A stretch of 64,000 nt of DNA from Amorphophallus konjac (taxonomy: Eukaryota > Streptophyta > Magnoliopsida > Alismatales > Araceae). The translations under genes and the position numbers were made by a program. The stretch lies in NCBI GenBank assembly GCA_022559845.1, contig CM040126.1, positions 127,944,886 to 128,008,885 on the forward strand. The letters are read 5' to 3'. Below, one piece after another: positions 56,354 through 64,000 of the stretch; the first letter of the stretch is position 1, and the number at the start of each line of letters is the position of its first letter. The notes under the pieces are model-generated. The model saw only the letters and a list, made by a program, of their open reading frames with translations, did no database searches and was not told the origin of the DNA.

Positions 56354-56606
56354 TGGGTCGACCCATCTGCCAAGTGGGTCGACCCATGTATCAAACAGAT
56401 CCTGTTTCCAGGTTCTGCTTGTTACAGGGGTCGACCCCCTTTGATAGGTGGGACGTCCCACTTCTTCACAGGAGCCAAAAACTGGTTCTGTGAGATCACA
56501 GGGGTCGACCCCCTTTATCAGCTGGGTCGACCCATTTGTGCCAGAGCCAAAAGAGTGGCATCTGTTGCAACAGGGGTCGACCCATCTGTCTGGGGGGGTC
56601 GACCCA
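56354..56606. repeat. Array of GGGTCGACCC palindromes
   Basis: TGGGTCGACCCA or GGGGTCGACCCC-type palindromes at 56354, 56375, 56428, 56501, 56523, 56573 and 56596, plus a variant GTGGGACGTCCCAC at 56449-56463 in which the centre changes but symmetry is kept. They share no longer flanking repeat, so the palindrome itself is the repeated unit. Confidence 0.85.
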
Positions 56607-57021
56607 CTTCAGGTTAAAACAGAAAAACGACATTAAGCACTACCAATTCAAGGGACTTTTGGTCAAACTTAAACAAAGTTATTCTAGGGGAAAATCCTAC
56701 CATGTTTGATCTGAATGAATCAATTCTACTCACCTTTCATGGAGATTCTTCATTTCACTTACCTTGTCTTCCTTCTTCCAGATTTCTGAATTTCACCATG
56801 GAGAAGGAGTGAGCTTGCTATCAGCATTATTCATTCTCATCAAATAGTTAGTGAGATAAAGATTTGATCAATGAATTGGCATCTCAGAAGATAGATGATC
56901 ATTGTGAATGTAGAGTGTATCAAAGATGGAATGAATGAATGTGAAGCATATGGCCACTCACGATGTTTTATTCAATCTATTAAAGAACTTTGTCATCATC
57001 AAAACCAAGGAGGGCACAGCA

Positions 57022-57462
57022 CGTGCCATTCTAGAGGCATTCAGGGGCACTATGCTTGAAGAGGTTACTACAGCTAAAAGTTTCCTTGAAGAAATTGAGA
57101 AAAGGTTTGCCAAGAATGATAAGGCTGAAACAAGTACACTCTTGGCAAATCTAATTTCCATGAGGTATGAGGGAAAAGGAAACATAAGAGAGTACATTAT
57201 AGAGATGTCTCATCTTGTCTCAAAACTAAAGGTACTTAAGTTAGAATTATATGAGGATCTACTTGTGCATTTAGTTTTAATTTCTCGTTCAGCACACTTC
57301 AGTCAATTTAAAGTGAGCTACAACTATCAAAAGGACAAATGGTCCCTTAATGAGCTCATCTCCCATTGTGTGCAAGAAGAGGAAAGGCTAAAACAAGAGA
57401 ATACTGAAAGTGCTCATTTGGCTATAACCTTGAAGGACAAGGCTAAATTTAAGAAAAGATAA
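57022..57462 (+). pseudogene. gag: Copia gag, C-terminal piece
   Basis: ARAILEAFRGTMLEEVTTAK, FLEEIEKRFAKNDKAETSTL, LISMRYEGKGNIREYIIEM and LNELISHCVQEEERLKQE match the second half of UBN2-type copia gag. The sequence upstream of 57019 in the same frame is LTR sequence, not gag. Zinc knuckle CFFCKLGGHKKKDC follows at 57519-57563 after a stop at about 57460 and another near 57495. Confidence 0.85.
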
Positions 57463-57606
57463 AATAACAATGAAGCTGCAGGTGGACCACCATAAAAAAA
57501 ATAAAATGAGGAATCTACATGTTTCTTTTGCAAACTTGGTGGACACAAGAAGAAAGATTGCACCAAGTATCATGCTTGGCGTGCAAAGAAAGGTACACTT
57601 CTCACT

Positions 57607-57924
57607 TTGGTTTGTTCAGAGGTTAATCTAACTTTTGTACCCAGATACACTTGGTGGATAGATTCTGGTGCTACTACTCACATAAGTGTGTCTATGCAGG
57701 GTTGCCTCCACTGCCGAAAGCCGAATGATGGTGAGAGATACATCTACGTGGGTGATGGAAAAATTGTGAAAGTTGAGGCTATAGGGACTTTTAGGTTATT
57801 GTTAAAGACGGGTCATTATTTGGATTTGAATGAGACTTATGTTGTACCGTCTTTTAGACGAAATTTGATATCTATTTCTATGTTGGACAAATCTGATTAT
57901 TCTTGTTTGTTTGAAAATATATAG
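57607..57924 (+). pseudogene. pol (PR): Copia protease
   Basis: WWIDSGATTHIS (57649-57684) holds the aspartic protease active site DSG. YIYVGDGKIVKVEAIGTFRL and YVVPSFRRNLISISMLDK are the usual following strands of plant copia protease. The frame ends at 57924; downstream coding uses another frame, so a frameshift lies just after. Confidence 0.88.
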
Positions 57925-57929
57925 TAAGT

Positions 57930-59110
57930 TTAGTCTTTTTCAAAGTTCAAATCTTGTTGGTACCGGTTCCTTGTCATTTAATGATAACCTATATTTACTT
58001 AATATTATAGTCTCATTTAATGAAACCTTGCATATAAGTTCACGCCGTACAAAATGAAAATTAATTAATGAGAATTCCGCTTCACTATGGCACAAGCGAT
58101 TAGGTCATATCTCTAAACAAAGAATTAAGAGACTTGTGTCTGACGATATTCTTGATTCCTTTGATTTTACGGACTTTGACATGTGTGTCAATTGTATGAA
58201 GGGAAAATAAACAAACATAAGGAGAACATGAGCCAATAGAGCTTCAGACGTCTTAGAATTAATACATATAGATATTTGTGGACCATTTACTATGGCTTCT
58301 TAGAATGGTCAACATTATTTTATTACATTCATAGACGATTATTCTCGCTTTGGCTATCTGTATCTCATTCATGAGAAGTCTCAGTCATTGGATGTGTTCA
58401 CAAAATATAAGGCTGAAGTTGAGAACCAACTCAACAAAAGGATAAAGGCCATTAGATCAGACCGTGGTGGAGAATACTATGGTAGATATGATGGATCAGG
58501 TGAACAACGTCTAGGTTCTTTTACTAAATTCCTAGAGGAATGTGGTATCGTCCCACAATACACAATGCCGGGATCCCCTAGCATGAATGGTGTTGCTGAA
58601 AAATGCAATAAGACGCTTAAGGATATGGTAAGGAGTATGATTAGTCAATCTACCTTACCAGAATCTCTCTGGGGAGAAGTATTAAAGACTGCAGCTTATT
58701 TGCTAAACAGGGTTCCAACAAAAGCAACTGTGAAAACCCTTTATGAACTTTGGATTGGTAAGAAGCCTAGTTTGAAGTATTTGCACATTTGGGGGTGTCT
58801 AGTTGAGGCAAGGCCTTACAAGCCTAATGAAAGGAAATTGGACTCCAAAACAGTTAGCAGCTATTTTGCTGAATATCCTAAAAGGTCAAGGGGCTACAAG
58901 TTTTATGATCCCACCACTAAGTCCATTTTTGAGATGGGAAATGCCCAGTTCTTTGAGGATGTTGAGTTTGTCAAGGGAGATAAGATTAGAGATTTTATCT
59001 TTGAGGAGGAGTATATCACTATTCCTCCAATTACTATTGAACATGACTATGATCAGGTTTCTTTGCCTGACATTGTTCAAGAAGCAATTCCAGATCAAGA
59101 CAATATTTAA
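57930..59110 (+). pseudogene. pol (INT): Copia integrase
   Basis: GAG-pre-integrase LWHKRLGHISKQRIKRLVSD with CVNCMKGK forms the HHCC zinc site (58090-58210). The core has IDICGPF (first D), [11 protein letters not shown] (second D) and [15 protein letters not shown] (E). [20 protein letters not shown] is the copia-type extension. Stops occur near 58060, 58208, 58229 and 58302. The intact part runs 58388-59110. Confidence 0.88.
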
Positions 59111-59173
59111 GCATCTCCCATTCAAAATAATGAAATTATTTCAGAAGAACAAACTCAACACTATCAAGAACCA

Positions 59174-60130
59174 ATGCCATTAAGGAGATCCACTAGAGAA
59201 AGGAGAAGTGCAATTCCGGATGACTATATCATATTTCTCCAAGAACATAAGGTTGACATTGGGGTGATGGAAGATGATCCAATCAACTTCCATCAAGTCA
59301 TACAAAGTTCTAATTCTCAAAAGTGGATAGATGCTATGAATGAGGAAATAAAGTCCATGAAAGATAATAATGTTTGGGATCTTGTCCCATTACATGAAGG
59401 TGCGAAACCTATTGGTTGTAAATGGATATTTAAAATCAGGAGAGATTCAAAAGATCATGTGGAGAGATATAAGGCTCGTCTTGTCGCTAAGGGCTTTACT
59501 CAGAAGGAAGGCATCGATTATAAAGAGACTTTTTCTCCGGTTTCATCTAAAGACTCTTTTAGAGTAATAATGACATTTGTGGCACATTTTGACCTTGAGT
59601 TACATCAGATGGATGTAAAGACTACGTTTCTCAATGGTGACATTGATGAGACGATATATATGGTGCAGCCAGAAATTTTTGTGTCGGGAGACTCAAAGAA
59701 CATAGTTTGCAAGTTAAATAAATCCATCTATGGACTTAAGCAAGCTTCTAGTCAATAGTATTACAAATTTCATCAAGTTATCATCTCATTTGGTTTTGAG
59801 ATGAATATAGTGGATGATTGTATATACCATAAGTTCAGTGGGAGTAAACATATTTTTCTGATTTTATATGTCGATGACATACTGCTTGCCAGCAATGATA
59901 TAAACTTAGTCCGTGAAACTAAGAAGTTTTTGTCAAGAAAATTTGAGATGAAAGAGCCTGGAGATGCCTCTTTTGTATTAGACATACAGATATATCGAGA
60001 TCGCTCTCGAAATATCCTTGGGTTATCACAAAAGGGCTATATCGAAAAGGTTCTTAAAAGATTTAGCATGCAGAACTGTAAACCAGGTGACACCCCTGTT
60101 GCTAAAGGTGACAAGTTTAGCCTCAATTAA
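59174..60130 (+). pseudogene. pol (RT): Copia reverse transcriptase
   Basis: WIDAMNEEIKSMKDNNVWDL, PIGCKWIFKIRRDSKDHVER, YKARLVAKGFTQKEGIDYKE, LHQMDVKTTFLNGDIDETIY, KSIYGLKQASSQ, then after a TAG near 59756 the catalytic box LYVDDILLASND (59864-59899). In the usual motif DVKTAFLNG, here DVKTTFLNG. All RT motifs are recognisable, but the frame is interrupted. Confidence 0.9.
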
Positions 60131-60160
60131 TGCCCTAAAAATGACTTTGAGGTTAAAGAG

Positions 60161-60859
60161 ATGCAGAAGATTCCTTATGCATCAGCCATAGGAAGTCTTA
60201 TGTATGCTCAGGTTTGTACGCGTCCGGATATTGCGTATATTGTTGGAATGTTGGATAGATACTTATGTAATCCAGGAGTGGATCACTGGAAAGCAACCAA
60301 AAGGGTCATGCGGTACTTACAAAGAACAAAGGACTACATGCTCACATATAGAAAATCAGATCAACTTGAGATCATTGGATATTCTGATTCTGATTTTGCT
60401 GGATGCCAAGATTGCAGGAGATCCACATCATGCTATATTTATCTATTGGTTGGAGGAGCTATTTCATGGAAGAGTGTTAAGCAGACACTTGTAGCTTCTT
60501 CTACCATGGTTACAGAGTTTATAGCATGTTATGAGACATCAAATCATGGCATATAGCTGCGAAATTTTGTCACCGGGTTGCGAATTGTGGATAGAATTGA
60601 AAGACCACTTAAGATATTTTATGATAATAAGTCAGCAGTGTTGTATTCCAACAACAATAGGAGCTCTACAAAATCTAAGCACATAGACATCAAGTTCCTG
60701 GTTGTTAAAGAAAGAGTACATAGTGGTCAAATATTTATAGAGCATATTGGTACAAACTCCATGATTGCGGATCCGCTTACTAAGGGACTTCCACCCAAAG
60801 TTTTTCATGAGCATATTACTCATATGGGTGTCTTGTCATTTGATGATATGCTAGTTTAG
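60161..60859 (+). pseudogene. pol (RH): Copia RNase H
   Basis: IPYASAIGSLMYAQVCTRPD is the RT/RNase H connector. SDSDFAGCQDCRRSTSCYIY and ISWKSVKQTLVASSTMVTEF carry RNase H active-site positions, with STKSKHIDIKF and the C-terminal HMGVLSF. A TAG lies near 60554. It ends at 60859, right before the purine tract AGTGGGAGTT (60858-60867). Confidence 0.88.
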
Positions 60860-60867
60860 TGGGAGTT

Positions 60868-61077
60868 TGTGTTTATATTTTAAAAATATTTTGTATTTAT
60901 GGATATTTTCTACAAAAATAAAGAATTCAGTTTGTTCTCACTCTGTTATTTGTTGATCTCATTAAAGAATAAAGTTGGACCAGTTGGAAATAGGCATGAC
61001 TAAATCACATTGTATGTAATTTCCATGCTACACATCTATACTTGATCCATGTCGTTCGTTATATCAATATATATAAC
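60868..61077 (+). repeat. Start of the copia 3' LTR, truncated by a LINE
   Basis: Starts TGTGTTTATATTTT right after the purine tract and continues to TATATAAC before LINE coding starts at about 61078. The 5' LTR counterpart was not found in the window. Confidence 0.6.
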
Positions 61078-62844
61078 TTTTCCTATAAGATCATTTCATC
61101 TATCATTGCTAAGCGACTTGGCCTGATCTTGCCCAATGTCATATCTAAGGAGCAAGGAGCTTTCATTAAAGGCCGTAACATTCTTGACAATGTGGCACTG
61201 GCCAGGCAGTTAGTGCTGGACATAGACAGGAAAGTTAGGGGACATAATGCTATCTTCAAGCTAGACATGGCTAAGACATATGATAGAATGGAGTGGGATT
61301 TTCTCTTGGCTGCCCTGAGGAAGTTTCGATTTTGCACAAGATTTACTTCTCTCATTGATATGATATTGTCAAACTTCTGGTTCTCTGTAAACATGAATGG
61401 TGTTATGGCAGGTTTTTTCAAGTCTAGTAGGGGCATCAGACAGGGAGACCCCCTTGCTCCCTATCTTTTTATACTAGCCTCTGAAGTGCTCAGCCGAGGC
61501 TTAGCTACATTATTTCAGTCTAGTTCTCTGAGGGGGTATAATGGGCCTAGGAATTTATCTCAAGTCTCCCATCTTTTATACGCGGATGATACTCTTATTT
61601 TCATAAATGCCTGCAAGCGAAATCTGCGATTATTTCTACAGTTTATTGCTAGATATGAAGCTAGTTCTGGTCAGAAGGTAAATGCAGGCAAAAGCAATAT
61701 CATGGTATCTGAAAAGGCTCCCCTCTCGCTCAAGCAATCCCTTCATATGTTGACTGGATACAAGGTTCAACCCACTGGGTTCTGCTACTTGGGAATTCCG
61801 GTTAAGAAAGGGAGGTACAAATGTTCGGATTTTAAGTACATTGTGGATAAAGTGGTGCAGAAATTAGAGGGTTGGCAGGCTAAATTCCTCTCTCAGGTTG
61901 GGCGTGCAATCCCTATTAACTCTGTTCTTCAGAGCATCCCAATCTACTTGGCCTCAGCCTGCTTTATTCCAAAATCTATCATTCATACTATTAATAGACT
62001 GTGTGCTAACTTCTTCTGGCATGGCTCTGAAATCTTGAGGCGTCGCCATTGGATATCTTGGAAGTGCATTCAGAAACCACGATTGGAAGGGGGTCTAGGC
62101 ATTAGAGACCTCAATCAAGTTAAGGCTTCCTTGGCTTCTAAAAGCTTGTGGTCTATTTTACATGGTTCTTCCCTTTAGTCCACATATGCTCGACAGAGGT
62201 TCATCAAAACTAGCTTCTATGATTGTCTTAAGCCCTTTCCAGCTGGAATGACACTTAGTGTCTTTCAGCAGGCCAAGGAACTCATTATCAACAATTCAAG
62301 ATGGTTGATTGGTGATGGAAATGGAGTAGACTTCTGGAAAGATAATTGGACAGGGAAGGGGCCTCTTATTAACACAGTCCAGCAGGGTTTTATTAGTAGA
62401 ATTCAGGCTATGCCCAGGATGTCTATCAGGGAAGTTCTCCAAGACCCCCATCATGCAACCATGTCCTTCCTTAACAATGCAAATTATATCTCTAACATCC
62501 AATTGTGCAGAGGGCCAGATATTTGTATCTGGACTGGAACGCCTATAGGAGAGTTCCCGGTTAAGTCTTCTTACAATTTGTTGAGATCAACAGGTATAAT
62601 TAGGCATCCGTGGGCTAAGCTCTGGCACTCAAGTATTGCCCCGAGGGTTGCTATTTTCTTCTGGAAGCTCCTTCATCGAGCGGTACCAGTGGACTGCAGG
62701 GTAGCTAAATGTGGTATTCCCTTGGTCTCCAAATGTGTTTGTTGCAAATCTCCATCCCAAGAGGATCTGAATCATGTTTTCCTTAAGAGTGAGCTGGCAG
62801 CAGATTTATGGAACTGGATTCTCCTTTTTTCAGTGCCAAGATAA
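61078..62844 (+). pseudogene. LINE ORF2: reverse transcriptase and zf-RVT region
   Basis: SYKIISSIIAKRLGLILPN, SKEQGAFIKGRNILDNVALA, FKLDMAKTYDRMEWDFLLAA, RGIRQGDPLAPYLFILASEV and LLYADDTLIF (YADD at 61579-61590) are the standard non-LTR RT motifs; KTYDR replaces the usual KAYD. PKSIIHTINRLCANFFWHGS and KPRLEGGLGIRDL follow. A TAG at 62176-62178 interrupts the frame, which continues with WLIGDGNGVDFWKDNW. A zf-RVT-like segment follows (YNLLRSTGIIRHPWAKLWHS and CGIPLVSKCVCCKSPSQEDL), to TAA at 62842. A frameshift near 62815 leads to the next piece. Confidence 0.88.
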
Positions 62845-63662
62845 ACCTGTGTGACCAATTAACCATCCGATGCTGGAATATCCTGGCTGGATCCAGATTG
62901 CGGTCAGCCTACAGCTATACTGGCATGTATGCTGCTATTTTGATTCTATGGGAGATTTGGAGGTTCAGATGTGCCTTAAAGTTTGAAGGTGTTGCACCAA
63001 ATGGGTACAGTATTAAAAGGAAAGTTACTGCTGCTATTTCTTATGCCTTGGATAAGCTGTCCTTCTCATCCCTGATTTCAACCGAGCAGATGAACATTTT
63101 GGCTCATTTCTGACTATTCCCTAAAGTTCATCCTAAGCGGTCTATTGCAGTTTTATGTAGTCTAGCTCCCTCACAGTTTACACTGCATGTGGATGAAGCA
63201 TCCAAAGGAAATCCGGGGAGATGTGGGGGTGGTGGTTGTATTAGAGATCATTATGGTAATATGAAGATCTGTTTTGCTTTCAACTATGGGGAAGGTAGCA
63301 GCATCTTAGCTGAAACTAGGGCACTCCACGATGGGTTGTCTTTAGTTGTTAATGGAGGCCTCCAGGTGGGAGCAGTTTATTCTGATTGTGCTCTTCTAGT
63401 GGCTGCAGTCCAAAGGAAAGTGACTCCTAGCTGGTTAATTCTTCCTTTGTGGAAAGATATTATTGACTTAATTTCCAAGTGTGGTTGTGTGGTGCAGCAT
63501 ACATACAGGGAGGGCAATCAAGTTGCAGATGCCCTGGCCTCTTATGCATGCTCTGCTCACAATAATAGTATCTTTACCAGTGTGCGGGATCTCCCTCGAT
63601 TGGCTAGGGGAGCACTTAGGTTGGACAAGGGCAGATTGCCCACTATACGAAATTGTAATTAG
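62845..63662 (+). pseudogene. LINE ORF2 C-terminal RNase H
   Basis: Reads in the frame of 62808: TGMYAAILILWEIWRFRCAL, a TGA at 63111-63113, then an RNase H with HVDEASKGNPGRCGGGGCIR, ILAETRALHDGLSLVV and YREGNQVADALASYACSAHN. In most plant LINE RNase H domains the first motif is DGASKGNPG; here it is DEASKGNPG. The domain occurs at the C-terminus of many plant L1 elements. Confidence 0.85.
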
Positions 63663-63857
63663 CCTATTGGCTCCATAGTTTTTGTTTCTTGGCTGTAGAT
63701 ATGGACAGTGGAATGCCCCAGAGAAGATGTATTCTTTCATATAATCAATAAAATTCTTTGGTCACAGGGTCGGTCTGGAGGAGTGAGAACATGTTCCCCC
63801 CTAAGGGAATGTGCATTCGACCAGACTTGATTCTGATTGGCCGGTGTTGAAAAAAAA

Positions 63858-64000
63858 ACATCTTTAGTCCTATGTTGATATGATTAATGGACCGGATTGA
63901 TTAAAGATGTCTTTGATGATAATAGCGAATCTTTTGAGCTCATAAAGTTTTAATATACAATTATAAAAGTAGAGATATATATATATATATGTTGCTCAAG
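63858..64000. other. Right edge, AT-rich
   Basis: Follows the LINE A-run and may be the resumed copia LTR. A short (AT)n run lies at 63976-63990. Nothing else recognisable. Confidence 0.4.

Larger units (their letters stand above)
54485..57019 (-). mobile_element. Deleted SIRE-like copia insertion in the copia gag
   Basis: On the minus strand: an LTR of about 1666 bp (57019 down to 55354) starts with TGCTGTGCCCTCCTTGG and ends with AATTCACCCCCTCTTGATTG followed by CCATTCCA. Then comes an interior remnant of about 325 bp with the purine tract AAAAAGGGGGAGATTG (55029-55046). The beginning of the second LTR follows (55028 to about 54921), nearly identical to the first over about 100 bp. 54485-54920 does not match the LTR and is unexplained. 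A TTTGTCATCATCAAAAAGGG motif before the 3' LTR is typical of SIRE/Maximus-type copia elements. All coding sequence is deleted. Target duplication not resolved. Confidence 0.6.
53110..61077 (+). mobile_element. Ty1-copia retrotransposon, degenerate and interrupted
   Basis: Primer site TGGTATCAGAGC (53110-53121) after an LTR-like end CCTAACA; a 1.1-kb leader ending in an AG acceptor near 54250; gag; an insertion; gag continued; zinc knuckle; protease; integrase; RT; RNase H; purine tract; start of a 3' LTR at about 60868. The gene order PR-INT-RT-RH defines copia. Many stops and at least one frameshift kill it. I cannot find the 5' LTR partner of the 3' LTR start, so the left end is uncertain and the primer site could belong to a different element. 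The 3' LTR is cut by a LINE at about 61078. Confidence 0.8.
61078..63857 (+). mobile_element. 5'-truncated L1-type LINE
   Basis: Coding begins abruptly inside the RT domain (no ORF1 or endonuclease), runs through RT, a cysteine-rich region and an RNase H. It ends with a 3' tail containing AATAAA (63746-63751) and a short A run (63849-63857). Abrupt 5' truncation and 3' A-tail are typical of target-primed insertion. Target duplications are not evident, so the exact ends are approximate. Confidence 0.82.

Overview
This window looks like a transposon-dense, probably pericentromeric or otherwise heterochromatic piece of a flowering-plant nuclear genome. Long terminal repeat (LTR) retrotransposons of several plant lineages are nested in one another, a truncated L1-type LINE closes the right side, and the only host-gene remnant I recognise is a dead BAHD acyltransferase with the intron position usual for that family. 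There are no tRNA or complete rRNA genes and no prokaryotic-style operons. Nearly every coding region is broken. The species cannot be named from what is visible.

Layout. 1-880: unclassified. 845-3295 (minus): broken gag of a Tat/Ogre-like Ty3-gypsy element, followed by its long 5' LTR (3390-9398), which is split by a solo LTR of another gypsy family (7257-9349). 9399-10500: unclassified DNA with a minus-strand TATA box. 10530-12750 (plus): BAHD acyltransferase pseudogene split by a MITE-like insertion. 12780-15239: AT-rich noncoding DNA. 15240-50113 (minus): one old Tat-lineage Ty3-gypsy element with 872-bp LTRs, gag, protease, RT, dual RNase H and integrase, a 52-bp tandem array, and an open reading frame on the opposite strand.

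Three younger elements sit inside that Tat element. The first (21695-35512) is a three-LTR concatemer of a non-autonomous element with 3.26-kb LTRs and a 2.02-kb interior, inserted in the RT domain with a perfect GAACA target duplication. The second (36758-37253) is a 496-bp near-perfect palindrome whose two arms each carry a 5S-rRNA-like block. The third (37972-48385, plus) is an element with 1.58-kb LTRs, one 955-codon proline-rich ORF and no pol, inserted in gag with a perfect ACAGC duplication.

50114-53100 is unclassified, with a minus-strand promoter and GA-rich tracts. 53110-61077 (plus) is a Ty1-copia element, itself interrupted in gag by a deleted SIRE-like copia element (about 54485-57019, minus). 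61078-63857 is a 5'-truncated LINE with RT, zinc-knuckle and RNase H regions.

The most striking pattern is that four different LTR elements each carry a dense array of short perfect palindromes or stem-loops, with a different core sequence in each element. These lie in the LTR or transcribed leader, and some stems appear to covary. The annotation rests on reading motifs by eye: element boundaries supported by target duplications are firm, lineage names are less so, and host-gene or regulatory suggestions outside the elements are tentative.
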